Notes: generated by a model not told the origin, from the letters alone. 64,000 bases of DNA from Bacteroidaceae bacterium (GCA_017617235.1 JAFZWQ010000019.1:1-64000); one strand, 5' to 3'. Shown: positions 53,635 to 63,995, numbered from the stretch's first letter. A program made the numbers and translations.

Positions 53635-56600
53635 GTGAAACACCTTAAATCCTTACTAACCATCCTGCTTCTCCTCATTGGAGTCGGGACTAATGCTGCG
53701 TTGCCCACTACGGGCTATTATCGCATCAAGAGCCACAACAGCAAGTATCTCACTGAGAATCTTTCCGACCACACAATGTCGTGTACTGATTTGCTTTCAT
53801 CCAGCTATGCGCAGGTGTGGTATCTCGATGTATCTGGCAGTGATGTTACAATTAAGAACGCCCTGACGGATCGCTATGTGGAAGGTTCATCTACGCTTTA
53901 CCAACATTGGGTAACAACAGTCGCATCACATACCTTCACATTGGGAGAATCGGATGATAAGTATTCCTTTGCGAATGCAGTCGATTGGGGCTTACATTGT
54001 GATAATAACAATGAGATTGTCGGATATTACATCAGTTCGGATACTAAATCCAAGTGGACGGTAGAATCAGTAACAGTAAACGATTCAGAACTGACTGCGC
54101 AACAGGCCTTCATTGGCGATGCTACAACAGATCAGCTGACTACCTTCTTTACCTCAACTGCATGTACAGCTTTGAAGAGTCCCTATGCGGAGATGGAAGA
54201 TGCTGCGTTGCGCTCTGCCATGAGTGCCCTGCCGACATCTGTTCAGAATTTGGCTGTTAAGGTAAAGAACAACAGTTGGGACACCTATGCTGGTTGGGAC
54301 AAAACTGAGAAGACGTTCCGCATTGCCGACTATAAAGCATACAGTAGCGGTGACCGTTGGACAAGTATTTTGAACCTTGACCATCATATTGGCAGGTTAA
54401 GCAATCCTACAGGAATCTATGCTACAGCGGGAGATATATTGCAAGTCTATGTCGGTGAAATTCCGAGTGGTGAAACGGTAAAACTCGAAGTGGCAGGTAC
54501 GGGTCAGGCCTCTGGAGTAAACTATGCATTGGAAGAGGGCTTGAACCTGTTGCTCATGACTACGTCTGGTAATTGCTTTGTGTATTACGAGGTGGATAAC
54601 ACAGCGAGTGGTGGAGCCCCCTACACCGATCTTTCCACTTATGCAGATGTGACTGTCCACATCGAGGGTGGTACCGTTCAGGGTTACTTCGATTTGACAA
54701 AGGGAGATACGAATCTCGACTGGGCAATCATGAAGGCTTATCTGCTCACAGAGCCTACCGTATGTTTAAAGAGTAAGACTCACGTCTTCAATCTCCACAA
54801 AGATAGGCTCATAGCCGGCCTAGGGGGAGATGATAAGATTGTCGAGATGATGACCGTATGGCAGGATGTTGCAGAACTGGAGGATAATTTGATTGCTCGT
54901 GGAGACTACGATAACTACTGTAATAACGTATTCAGTGTAACAACCTTAGACGGGACTGGTGCTCCTCATGCCACCACCTATGGAACCTTTTATTATGAAG
55001 GAACTAACGACCTCTTCAATGCCGAACAACTGATGCAGAACGTAAGTGGTTTGTGGACCATTGCTCATGAGCAAGGCCACAATCATCAGAAACTCATCAA
55101 GATGATAGGTACGACAGAGATGTCCAATAATATGTTTTCCAATGCTGTTCTCGATTGGCAGGGTCGATACACCTCGCGCGTATATAACATCCAGAATACC
55201 TATGAATTTTATCAGCAGGGAATGTCTTGGTTAGAGCGTTTGAACAATAAAGCTGGCGACTACCATCTGTGGGAATGCATGCACCTGTATTTGCAACTTT
55301 ATCAGTATTTCCACCAGGCAGGTATTAACACTGATTTCTATCCCGACTTGTATCGTGCGCTTCGCTCTTCTCCGATGACTTTCATCAACAATACACCTGT
55401 GCCAGCTTCAGAAGACTACTTGAAGTTCTATATGACCTGCTGCGATGTTGCCGGACTTGACCTCACCGAGTTCTTCACTGCTTATGGCTTCTTTATGTTG
55501 CCACCAGCACAGGAACCTCAGACCATCAATGCTGTAAACACTGGTGCTTATTATCAGGAAATCACTGACTATCTTACCTATTATGTATATGTCAACCAAA
55601 CGATGATTGACGATGCAAAAGCCTATGTGGCATCAAAGGGGTATCCTAGATGTAACCTCATCTTTATCGAAGACCGTGTAACCGCTCCTCTTGCCACCTA
55701 CACAGGTCATGCCGATGGTGAACGCCGCCAGCTCTCCAACCAAGACAACGTTAGTATATTCGGTGAAGTAGGTGAAACTGGACAGTACACCACATTCGGT
55801 GTCACTCCATCGGCATATACCTATAATGTAACAGCACGAGGAACGGTTAAGATGGTTGGTACGGGTGCTGTTGGTTTCATTGTCTATGATAATACCGATA
55901 ATCACATTATTGGCTATTACAACACCTATACTTTCAACCTGCCCTATGGCGCCAGCAACTATACCATTAAGGCGGCTGCAGGAGACGGAACGGTTGCGGC
56001 TGCAGCATTGGATGCAAGCATAGCTGTCGAAGATTTCCCCAAGTCCGATACTTGGTACACCTTCGCATCAAAGACTGATACAGGCCGATTCGTAGAAAGC
56101 AAGGGCGCAGGTAGTGGTATTGTCGGAACACAAACGATGGTACCGACCTCCACGATGCATTGGAAATTTGTTTTACGCACTGGCGAAACAGAGACCTTTG
56201 ACATCGTCAATCGCGACGATAATTCCTATGTCAGTCCCACGGCTTCTAATGATACACAGATTAGCACAACCACCACACAACCTGCAACGGGTTGGAAGAT
56301 TCGTGCAGTGGGTGACTACTATACCATTTGCAGCGGTAGTTGTCAGTTCAATCAGACGAGTAGTGGTCATTCTTATCAACTATATAATTGGGGTAGTGGA
56401 GTAACCACAGACGACAATAACTGTCTGTTCAAGATTCAGGAAGCTGCCGATGGTGTTTATATCGCAGATGGAACCACAGCAAATGGTCCTAGCACCTATG
56501 GCGATGCAAAATCGGGTGCTCTTGATAAATCAAAACTGCAAAGCACTTGGGTTTCTAAAGCGGCATCCGGTCATGCTGGGATTTCGCTTTCTGCCAGTCA

Positions 56601-59600
56601 TAAGGCTTTCATGGAAGAAACATCTTATGGTTCTTTCCACTGCCTCGGCTTTAAACCCAGTGCTGGTAATGCCACAGACATTATAAATATCACGGCGCCT
56701 GTAGGATATAAAATCGTAGGATACTACCTCGAAGCAGGTTATTGGACCTCAAGTGAAAACTACACATTGACTGCTTCTGAAGGAACGGGAACCACCACTT
56801 ATACCACCTCTGCTGCTCCCAGCAACGGTACTGTGGGCTTGAATGTAACTGGCATCAATAAGCGTAGAACTGCAATTATCGTTAAAAGCAATCAAAGCGA
56901 TAATTCGAAATGCTTGATGATGAATCGCTTCTGGGTATTCCTGACAACTGACGAGGAAGTGAATGGTGCTGCGCCTAATCTGGTAGGAAGGCTCGTTACC
57001 AGCGAGAGTCAGATTGTTAGCGATAAACCTTATTTCGTTCGTTATGTGGGAAACGGAAAGAAAGCCTTTGTAAAAGATATCAACAACAATACTTACTATC
57101 AGGTTACCGATAACGATGCCGTTGCTACAACAAGTAGCATCTATTATTTCCATAGTAATGGAGATGGCACATGGAAACTGAAGAATTATGTTACCGAAAA
57201 GTATTGGGGCGCACCCTCCGGGACAAACGCAACAGATTATCTAACTCCTGTTGCGGAAGGTTCTGCTTCCAACTGGACACTGAATTACTCAGATGGTATT
57301 GCTTATCCTAAAAGTGGAAGTTATTATTTGACTCGATCCAGTAGTAAACTTCACGGTTGGGCTTCTAACAGCAACAGTGGCTTCGAAATCTATGAGGCTG
57401 AGGCTGTTCCTGCATTGGGTGGACTGAGTGAGCTCACAGGTGATGGATGGTATAGACTTCAACTGACAACGCCAGATAAAGGATATGTTGAGAATAATAC
57501 CAACGAATTTAATTTTGATAGTAACCGTTATCCGCTGACATACCAGTTGGCTGCAAGTATTCCTTATGTTGGTGATGCCATCAATTACGTCCGAGTGATT
57601 CGTGACGGTGATAATGTGCATATACAATCAGCCAATGGACATTATTTAACAAATGTAGCAAGGGCTTCATTGACAGAACAGAATATCACCGTAAACTATG
57701 CAAGCGGATTCCAGTTCAGTAACTATTTAACATCCGATGGAAGTGGAAGTACACGTATAATTGGCAAGAGTAGTTCTGCTACATCTACTCGCTTTGCTCT
57801 CTATCCCGTAGATTACAGCGAAGAAGGACTTAATGCCTGGAATTTCATTCTTGTGGGTTCTGATGACGACTATCAGCAGATAACCTGTAATCGCACGGAT
57901 GTCAGTGGCCTGAGCACCATATACTCGGGTGGCTACTTCTTCCTCCCGAAGGGTGTTGTTCCAGCTGTTTCCGACTTCAACATCAATGGTGTTACAAACT
58001 ACGTTGTCAATACAACCACGAAGACCATTACCGCTACGATTGACCCGTCTCTCAGTCTGCAGGTCAAAGATGTAACTGTGATTCAGGGCAACCAGACAAC
58101 AGGTAAGGGAAATACCGCTCAGGCGCTGTTGCGTGTGAAGGTAACTCCGTTCTATGATTGCAGCATCAATAAGTTCTCTGTCACGCTTACTGGCGCAGAG
58201 CAATTAGACAATGTGGCTGTATATACCACAACAAACGATGAACTGCAGGCAGAAAGTGCTTCACCTACCAAGATCAGTAGCGACATTGCAGCAGCTGCCG
58301 GTGTCGATATTCCTGTCACGCAGGCTATGACTGCAGACCAGAGCCTCTATTTCTGGATTACGGGTGATGTGAAGAGCACCGCTACGGAATGGGAAACCAT
58401 CGATGCTGCAGTTACTGCTGTCAGCTATACCAATGCATACACCGCAGCCCACAGCATGGATGCCATCAGCTGCGACCTTTCCTCTATCGGTGACCCTGAT
58501 GGCGAGATGAGGATATACAAGCAGCAACAGTTCTTGTGGACATCTTCTACAACCGCCAATAAGTACTATCGCATTCCTACCATTATGAAAACCAAGGATG
58601 GTGGCATCGTGGCACTTGCCGACTATCGTCATGATCATCCCTATGATTTGGGTAAGACGGCAACTAACGGAAGTGGTGGTCATGTTATTGATGTGGTATC
58701 ACGTCGTAATGCCGATTGTGGCAATACATGGGAAAGCGAAGTGAAGGTAGCTGTTGGCGATGGCACTAACGAGGCCAGTTATGGCTATGGCGACCCTGCT
58801 ATTGTACGTGACAATGACGGAACCCTCCATTGCCTCATGGCAGCAGGTAATAAGAGTTATGCCAGCGGCATGCTGCACATGGGCTATTCCAAGAGTACGA
58901 ATAATGGTGCTTCTTGGTCTGCAGTTACCGATATCTATAATTCTATCGACAAGGGCGCCCTCTCAATCACCTCAGCCTTTACGACCGGTGGTAAGGGCGT
59001 AACGTTCGACAACGGGCGTATGGCGTTTGCCTTCCTTGGAAATGTCAGCGGCACCACCAATATTTATCCCATCTACTCCGATGACAAGGGTGCTAGTTGG
59101 AAATTGGGAACAGCAGCAGCCTACACCGGTGGTGACGAAACGAAGTTCGAGATTAAGAACGACAACTCCCTGCTGGCATCGGTTAAGATTGTGGGCTATA
59201 ATGCTACGGGCAATCGTGGTAAGAATAGCACTACGGGCGATGCTTCGGGAGATGGAATCTCTACTTGGAACACGAAAGGTGCCTGGGATGGAAATATGGT
59301 GGGTAATGGTTGCAATGCCGACATCATTTATTACTCACGCACTACGGAAGGCAAACGCGATGTCCTGTTGCATACGTTGACAAAGTCGTACAGCACCCAT
59401 CGCAAGGACCTGCGCCTGTATATGAGTTTCGACCAGGGCGCAACCTGGCAGGAAGCTTTCCAGCTGCAGCCCGGATGGGCAGCTTACAGTTCTATGCAGG
59501 TTCTCGATAACGGCGACCTTGCTATTATCTTCGAGGATGGTAGCATTGGCAACGAGGACAAGAACGACTGCTACGCCATCAACTACGTTACTATCAGTAA

Positions 59601-61005
59601 GGAAACGTTGCAGGCTCGTATTGCCGAACTGAACGGACCGGATGTCACTTACCACATCATGTTCAATGGCAGTGAAGTGGCATCGAATGCTACTCCTGAG
59701 ATTCTTCAGAATACCGCTACAGCTGCCATTCCCAACGATCTGAAGCGTGCCTTCTGTACCTATCAGTACTACAGCGATGCTGGCCTCACGAGTGCGATTA
59801 CGCAAGTGGGCACCAACCAGGATATCTATGTGAAGTGCACCTCCAGCGCTCCCTTCGAATACTCGACGGAACTGGCGCCCAAGTGGTTCTTCATACACTC
59901 TCGTGAACAAAGTGATCCAAATGACTACTTTGCCAACGCTGATGGTACTACTTTCAGAATGACAGCTCAGGCCGATGTGGCAACCCTTTATGCTAACGAT
60001 GCTTATAAGTGGGCATTCATTGGCAGTCCCTATAGTGTTCGCTTGATAAATAAAGGTACTGGTAAACCACTGGCAGCGACTGCAAATAGCGGTTCTAATG
60101 CTTCAAACCTGACTATAGGCGTCACAGATAATTCCGTTTCTTATCCCTATGATGAGTTCGTAGTTTATGGTTATGGCGGTATCTTAAATGAAAGTTCTGG
60201 CGTTACTAATGCCTTCACGCTTATTCTTAAAGACACAGAATATGCATTCCTCATCTATGATGGTAAAATGAAATATTACAGCTCGGGTGTTTCTATCAAT
60301 GCTAGTCTTGGTCTTACAGGTTGGCGTTCCTCCGATATGATGACAATTGAAGCATCGGATGTTATTACGATTAGTGCGGCATGCACGGATGGCGAAGGGA
60401 ATTACTATGGCACGTACAGCAAAGGAACGGCGTTTGTGGTTCCCAGCGACCTTACGGTATCGGAAATCCAGGTAGTGGACGGTAAGTTGAAGCTGACCAA
60501 CTATGCCACAGATGACATAGTACCCGCCAATACGGGTGTGCTGGTATCCTCTACGACTCCTGGTAACCATACCATAATATTGGCTGCTGACGGCACTTCC
60601 GTTCTGGGCTCTGGCAACCTGCTGAAACCCTCTGGCGATGCTGGTATCAATGCGGAGGGTATGGCGGCAGCATCTGCTTCTGGAACAAAGTTCTATCGTC
60701 TGACGATGCACAATGGAACAGAACTTGGCTTCTGGTGGGGTGCTGCTGAAGGTGGTGCCTTCAACCTCGCTGCCAACAAGGCCTATCTGGCAGTTCCCAG
60801 TGGCACTCTCGTCAAGGGCTTCAGCCTGTCTGCCGATGATTTAACGGATGGCATTTCTCAGATTGAAGATGGAAAATTGAATATTGAAAATGCTATTTAT
60901 GACCTGAGTGGCCGACGCATCTCTGTGTCCTCTGTCTCCTCTGAGCGCTCTGTGCTCCCGAAGGGTGTTTATATAGTGAATGGTAAGAAGTACATTAAGA
61001 AGTAA
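53635..61005 (+). CDS. Giant exported M60 metallopeptidase-GH33 sialidase fusion
   Basis: A 2456-residue protein starting at a GTG with a signal peptide (KHLKSLLTILLLLIGVGTNA). Beta-trefoil-like GYYRIKSHNSKYLT modules come first. The M60 (enhancin/mucinase) domain spans about 210-690, with the zinc motif HEQGH at 478-482 and Glu 495 downstream. Several beta-trefoil-like and unassigned modules fill about 800-1440, then a sialidase N-terminal-type domain (about 1450-1630). The GH33 domain has YRIP at 1645-1648, acid/base Asp 1686 in VIDVVSRR, and four Asp boxes at 1689, 1752, 1814 and 1931. The C-terminus has IYDLSGRRISV and VYIVNGKKYIKK, resembling a T9SS sorting tail. It probably trims sialic acid and cuts mucin-type glycoproteins at the cell surface. 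Confidence 0.87.
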   Translation: MKHLKSLLTILLLLIGVGTNAALPTTGYYRIKSHNSKYLTENLSDHTMSCTDLLSSSYAQVWYLDVSGSDVTIKNALTDRYVEGSSTLYQHWVTTVASHTFTLGESDDKYSFANAVDWGLHCDNNNEIVGYYISSDTKSKWTVESVTVNDSELTAQQAFIGDATTDQLTTFFTSTACTALKSPYAEMEDAALRSAMSALPTSVQNLAVKVKNNSWDTYAGWDKTEKTFRIADYKAYSSGDRWTSILNLDHHIGRLSNPTGIYATAGDILQVYVGEIPSGETVKLEVAGTGQASGVNYALEEGLNLLLMTTSGNCFVYYEVDNTASGGAPYTDLSTYADVTVHIEGGTVQGYFDLTKGDTNLDWAIMKAYLLTEPTVCLKSKTHVFNLHKDRLIAGLGGDDKIVEMMTVWQDVAELEDNLIARGDYDNYCNNVFSVTTLDGTGAPHATTYGTFYYEGTNDLFNAEQLMQNVSGLWTIAHEQGHNHQKLIKMIGTTEMSNNMFSNAVLDWQGRYTSRVYNIQNTYEFYQQGMSWLERLNNKAGDYHLWECMHLYLQLYQYFHQAGINTDFYPDLYRALRSSPMTFINNTPVPASEDYLKFYMTCCDVAGLDLTEFFTAYGFFMLPPAQEPQTINAVNTGAYYQEITDYLTYYVYVNQTMIDDAKAYVASKGYPRCNLIFIEDRVTAPLATYTGHADGERRQLSNQDNVSIFGEVGETGQYTTFGVTPSAYTYNVTARGTVKMVGTGAVGFIVYDNTDNHIIGYYNTYTFNLPYGASNYTIKAAAGDGTVAAAALDASIAVEDFPKSDTWYTFASKTDTGRFVESKGAGSGIVGTQTMVPTSTMHWKFVLRTGETETFDIVNRDDNSYVSPTASNDTQISTTTTQPATGWKIRAVGDYYTICSGSCQFNQTSSGHSYQLYNWGSGVTTDDNNCLFKIQEAADGVYIADGTTANGPSTYGDAKSGALDKSKLQSTWVSKAASGHAGISLSASHKAFMEETSYGSFHCLGFKPSAGNATDIINITAPVGYKIVGYYLEAGYWTSSENYTLTASEGTGTTTYTTSAAPSNGTVGLNVTGINKRRTAIIVKSNQSDNSKCLMMNRFWVFLTTDEEVNGAAPNLVGRLVTSESQIVSDKPYFVRYVGNGKKAFVKDINNNTYYQVTDNDAVATTSSIYYFHSNGDGTWKLKNYVTEKYWGAPSGTNATDYLTPVAEGSASNWTLNYSDGIAYPKSGSYYLTRSSSKLHGWASNSNSGFEIYEAEAVPALGGLSELTGDGWYRLQLTTPDKGYVENNTNEFNFDSNRYPLTYQLAASIPYVGDAINYVRVIRDGDNVHIQSANGHYLTNVARASLTEQNITVNYASGFQFSNYLTSDGSGSTRIIGKSSSATSTRFALYPVDYSEEGLNAWNFILVGSDDDYQQITCNRTDVSGLSTIYSGGYFFLPKGVVPAVSDFNINGVTNYVVNTTTKTITATIDPSLSLQVKDVTVIQGNQTTGKGNTAQALLRVKVTPFYDCSINKFSVTLTGAEQLDNVAVYTTTNDELQAESASPTKISSDIAAAAGVDIPVTQAMTADQSLYFWITGDVKSTATEWETIDAAVTAVSYTNAYTAAHSMDAISCDLSSIGDPDGEMRIYKQQQFLWTSSTTANKYYRIPTIMKTKDGGIVALADYRHDHPYDLGKTATNGSGGHVIDVVSRRNADCGNTWESEVKVAVGDGTNEASYGYGDPAIVRDNDGTLHCLMAAGNKSYASGMLHMGYSKSTNNGASWSAVTDIYNSIDKGALSITSAFTTGGKGVTFDNGRMAFAFLGNVSGTTNIYPIYSDDKGASWKLGTAAAYTGGDETKFEIKNDNSLLASVKIVGYNATGNRGKNSTTGDASGDGISTWNTKGAWDGNMVGNGCNADIIYYSRTTEGKRDVLLHTLTKSYSTHRKDLRLYMSFDQGATWQEAFQLQPGWAAYSSMQVLDNGDLAIIFEDGSIGNEDKNDCYAINYVTISKETLQARIAELNGPDVTYHIMFNGSEVASNATPEILQNTATAAIPNDLKRAFCTYQYYSDAGLTSAITQVGTNQDIYVKCTSSAPFEYSTELAPKWFFIHSREQSDPNDYFANADGTTFRMTAQADVATLYANDAYKWAFIGSPYSVRLINKGTGKPLAATANSGSNASNLTIGVTDNSVSYPYDEFVVYGYGGILNESSGVTNAFTLILKDTEYAFLIYDGKMKYYSSGVSINASLGLTGWRSSDMMTIEASDVITISAACTDGEGNYYGTYSKGTAFVVPSDLTVSEIQVVDGKLKLTNYATDDIVPANTGVLVSSTTPGNHTIILAADGTSVLGSGNLLKPSGDAGINAEGMAAASASGTKFYRLTMHNGTELGFWWGAAEGGAFNLAANKAYLAVPSGTLVKGFSLSADDLTDGISQIEDGKLNIENAIYDLSGRRISVSSVSSERSVLPKGVYIVNGKKYIKK

Positions 61006-61022
61006 GAAAGGAGGAATACACA

Positions 61023-61199
61023 ATGAAAAAATATATTAAGCCTGAAATGAATGTTGTTAATGTTCAGCTTACCAATGCGCTGTTGGGCTTGAGCGATAAA
61101 ACACTTGGCGATGGCTTCGACAGCGGTGATGTTAGCTATACTCACGAGGATGCGGGCTGGGACATTTGGCAAGGCGACGATTTCGACGAGGATTACTAA
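61023..61199 (+). CDS. 58-residue acidic peptide, unknown
   Basis: A short gene with a strong Shine-Dalgarno, AAAGGAGG (61007-61014), 8 bases before the ATG; such sites are rare in this window. The peptide opens MKKYIKPEMNVVNVQLTNAL and ends GWDIWQGDDFDEDY. The first 20 residues are basic to hydrophobic; the last 35 hold about 13 Asp/Glu and only one Lys. There are no Cys and no cleavable signal peptide. Small proteins opening MKKxYxxP..V are, as I recall, frequent unassigned genes in Bacteroidales. It lies 17 bp after the giant protease-sialidase gene and 2 bp before the CE15 gene, so all three are probably co-translated. No maturase gene is nearby. Confidence 0.75.
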   Translation: MKKYIKPEMNVVNVQLTNALLGLSDKTLGDGFDSGDVSYTHEDAGWDIWQGDDFDEDY

Positions 61200-61201
61200 C
61201 G

Positions 61202-62341
61202 ATGCTCAAGAACCTGCTTCCAATATTGTTGCTTGGCGTCTGGGGGGCGGTAAAGGGTCAGATACCGCTTGTGTATAACCAGGAGAATACAGGCAGGCAT
61301 TTTGAGAAGCCCGTGATGCCCGAGCCCGACAAGTTGCCCGTTATCCGTGAACTTCCTGACGCCCTGGAGGGAGTGAAGGACTTCGGAGACTGGGAACGCC
61401 GACGCAATGTCATTGGAGCCCAGATTCAGCACTACGGAATAGGCGTGAAGCCCGAGATAAAGCCGGAGCAGCTGAAAGCCACGCTGAGCGAGAATGTGCT
61501 CACGGTGGAAGTGACGGTGAACGGACAGACACTCACGTTGACTTCGGAAATCAAATATCCTGCGACCCCACCGACCGATGGCGAGCTCTATGCGCTGATG
61601 ATAGGCACGAGCGGCATAGCACTGCCTGTCAACCTGTTTGCCGACCGGCCCATTGCCACGATGGTGTTCCATGAAAAGCAAGTGAACGACTACGGACAGT
61701 GGGGCAAGCACCACGAGAGGGGAGAGCACAACTTCGACCGTCTCTATCCGGAACTGACGGCCAACGGAGCCTATAGCGAATGGGCGTGGGGACTGAGCCG
61801 ACTCATCGATGGGCTGCAACTCCTTGGCCCCGAAGTCACCCATATCGACACAAACCGAATCGGAGTGACTGGTTGCTCCTACGCTGGCAAGATGGCACTC
61901 TATTGCGGAGCCTTCGACGAGCGCATCGCCCTCACCATTGCCCAGGAACCGGGCGGAGGCGGTGCTGCCGCATGGCGTGCCTCACACGAGTCGATGAAGA
62001 ATGTCGAGAGTCTGGACAAAACCGATTATCACTGGTTCCTCGAAAGCCAAAGGGAGTATTTCCATGGCGACAGCGTCTATCGCCTGCCTTACGACCAGCA
62101 CGAACTCTGTGCGATGATTTGTCCTCGTGCATTGCTGCTCTTAGGCAATCCCGACTACGAGTGGCTTGCCGACGAGTCGATACTCGTTTCCGCTCAGGCC
62201 GCAAAGAAAGTGTGGGAACGCTTCGGCATCGCCGACCGCATGGACTGCAGCATCGTGGGTGGTCACCCGCATTGCCAGTTGCCCGAAAGCCAGTGGCCCC
62301 TCGTCCAATCCTTCATCGATAAGTTCCTACTTCTGAAATAA
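61202..62341 (+). CDS. CE15-type glucuronoyl esterase
   Basis: A 379-residue exported alpha/beta hydrolase. A signal peptide (about 1-20) is followed by the CE15 nucleophile motif GVTGCSYAGKMALYCGAFDE with Ser 226, the RIALTIAQEPGGGGAAAWR block with Glu 249, and catalytic His 357 in GGHPHCQ. CE15 enzymes hydrolyse esters of 4-O-methyl-glucuronic acid linking xylan to lignin, but several bacterial members have other substrates. Here the partner is a mucin-type enzyme, so the true substrate is open. The ATG at 61202 is chosen over the frame from 61166 because that overlaps the 58-residue gene. Confidence 0.85.
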   Translation: MLKNLLPILLLGVWGAVKGQIPLVYNQENTGRHFEKPVMPEPDKLPVIRELPDALEGVKDFGDWERRRNVIGAQIQHYGIGVKPEIKPEQLKATLSENVLTVEVTVNGQTLTLTSEIKYPATPPTDGELYALMIGTSGIALPVNLFADRPIATMVFHEKQVNDYGQWGKHHERGEHNFDRLYPELTANGAYSEWAWGLSRLIDGLQLLGPEVTHIDTNRIGVTGCSYAGKMALYCGAFDERIALTIAQEPGGGGAAAWRASHESMKNVESLDKTDYHWFLESQREYFHGDSVYRLPYDQHELCAMICPRALLLLGNPDYEWLADESILVSAQAAKKVWERFGIADRMDCSIVGGHPHCQLPESQWPLVQSFIDKFLLLK

Positions 62342-62363
62342 TCTCCAAAGCACACAAACAAAC

Positions 62364-62388
62364 CTCCCCACTCGTGCGGAGCGGGGAG
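62364..62388. terminator. Weak hairpin between CE15 and the fimbrillin-like gene
   Basis: CTCCCC/GGGGAG (62364-62369 with 62383-62388) with a 13-base loop and no T-run. It may terminate inefficiently or not at all. Confidence 0.3.
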
Positions 62389-62471
62389 AGGAGGACGAGA
62401 ATACAGTATATTGCCGTCTCATATATTGATATTGTTTTATCTTCCTATAATTCATTGTCTGTATCGTCTGT

Positions 62472-63995
62472 TTAGAAAGCGAAAAACATTCGGACGTGCA
62501 TATATTCATCATTATGATTCTTGGCAAAGGCAGAAACTCTGCTACCGTTTCTTCCGTAATCTAATCCTCCGATGTTGAAACACCACGCATAGCTTTCATC
62601 CTTTTCCGTGGAGCTCCAATAAAACAGCCATTCCAAATGAGTTCCTCCTGCGACATTAATTTTAGTACTGAGATTGTTATAGTGATAGTCGGGATTATCG
62701 GTATCGCTTAAGTTAGAGCTATTCCCCGTAAGTCCCTGCGCCATCAAGTTCCACTGTCCAATGCTGGGTATCGCCCATCCGCTGGCTCCGGATGGAGGTG
62801 TCACACCGGAGCTGCTCCAGACCGCATTGTGGTAATGACCTTCGCCATTATTGGCTTGCGCACTTGTTGTTGCGGCAATGCCGTTTTTAGCATTCAATGC
62901 TGATGAAACAGTACTGCAATAGGATGTTGCGCTGCTACATTGATGACTTACACTGGTACAGTATTCCATGTGGTTTGGGTATGAACCCCAGGTTAAGATC
63001 GCGTCTTCTAAAGCGATAGCCATGCCTTTGTAGGAACTGTTGCCCGATTCCACCGAGCCCGCCGAGCCGACATAGGCAACGATGCCCGAGGCGGTGCTTC
63101 CAGCAAGTTCGGCGGTGCGGACGTGCGTATACATTTTTCCATCGGTGGCTATGACTTTACCGACGCTGCCTGTGGATGGCGTGGCATCTGTCATTGCCAG
63201 CACTTGATCCATCTTCACCGTAATCTCGTAGTACTGGCCGTTGGTGAAGCTCACGTTGGACTTGATGTAGTCGTAGACGCCGGTGCCATAAGAGGCAAGC
63301 ATGCTGATTGTCTTTCCGCTGAAGCCGGGGATAGCCACATAGTATGCGTTTGCAGAGGCCGAGCGGTTGACAGTATAGGTGTTTGTACCGTCGCTGATTT
63401 TAAGCGTGGCCGTGTTGAGGCTTGCAGAGCCCGCCTTGTTCTTTAGCGTGAACTTCACGATGGCCTGCTTGTTGGTGAAGGATGCGGCCGTAGTGGTGAC
63501 GCTGGATGTGGAAGCATCAGTAACTTCAACCGTAGCCTCTGCGTAGTCACAATGAGCAGCGATGTACTCCAGCGTTCCGTCCTGGGTAGAGTAGGAGGGG
63601 CTCAGGAACTTCAGCTTCAGTTCATCGCCATTCTCGATGGTACCTGTTAGTGTACCTTTCAGGGTGGTGGATGCACCGCTACTTTGAGCTGTCAGCGTAC
63701 CTTCCAGTGCGGCACCTTTGGTTTCGTTATATACTGTCACGGCCTCGCCTTCGGCCCACGTGGCATTCAGGGTATGCGGAGTTGTTGACTCGTCGAGCGA
63801 CAGGGCACGGGTGGCGGCTTTTACGGCAGCACTTTCGCCATCCTTCGTGGCTTGAACCGTCAGGGTGTAGGTCTTGGCCTCTGCAGGCTGCTGTTCGTCA
63901 GGGGTGAGGTTGTCGTCACTCGAACAGGCTGCGAATATCGCGCCTGCAATCAACAGGGCTGCCCATGTACGGATATTGCTAAAAAACGGTGTCAT
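62472..63995 (-). CDS. Fimbrillin-like lipoprotein
   Basis: A 507-residue protein. A lipoprotein signal peptide with lipobox AIFAAC (Cys at 24) is followed by SSDDNLTPDEQQ. The next 300 residues fit the fimbrillin-type (Mfa-like) pattern: ATRALSLDESTTPHTLNATWAEGEAVTVYN opens the first beta-sandwich, then FTNKQAIVKFTLKNKAGSA and repeated Ser/Thr-rich strands. The C-terminal 190 residues are different: GWAIPSIGQWNLM and LFYWSSTEKDESYAW resemble the FISUMP/DUF1566-type adhesin module. The start ATG lies 5 bases from the window edge, so an upstream start cannot be excluded. Likely surface-exposed adhesin or fimbrial tip component. Confidence 0.75.
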   Translation of the reverse strand: MTPFFSNIRTWAALLIAGAIFAACSSDDNLTPDEQQPAEAKTYTLTVQATKDGESAAVKAATRALSLDESTTPHTLNATWAEGEAVTVYNETKGAALEGTLTAQSSGASTTLKGTLTGTIENGDELKLKFLSPSYSTQDGTLEYIAAHCDYAEATVEVTDASTSSVTTTAASFTNKQAIVKFTLKNKAGSASLNTATLKISDGTNTYTVNRSASANAYYVAIPGFSGKTISMLASYGTGVYDYIKSNVSFTNGQYYEITVKMDQVLAMTDATPSTGSVGKVIATDGKMYTHVRTAELAGSTASGIVAYVGSAGSVESGNSSYKGMAIALEDAILTWGSYPNHMEYCTSVSHQCSSATSYCSTVSSALNAKNGIAATTSAQANNGEGHYHNAVWSSSGVTPPSGASGWAIPSIGQWNLMAQGLTGNSSNLSDTDNPDYHYNNLSTKINVAGGTHLEWLFYWSSTEKDESYAWCFNIGGLDYGRNGSRVSAFAKNHNDEYMHVRMFFAF

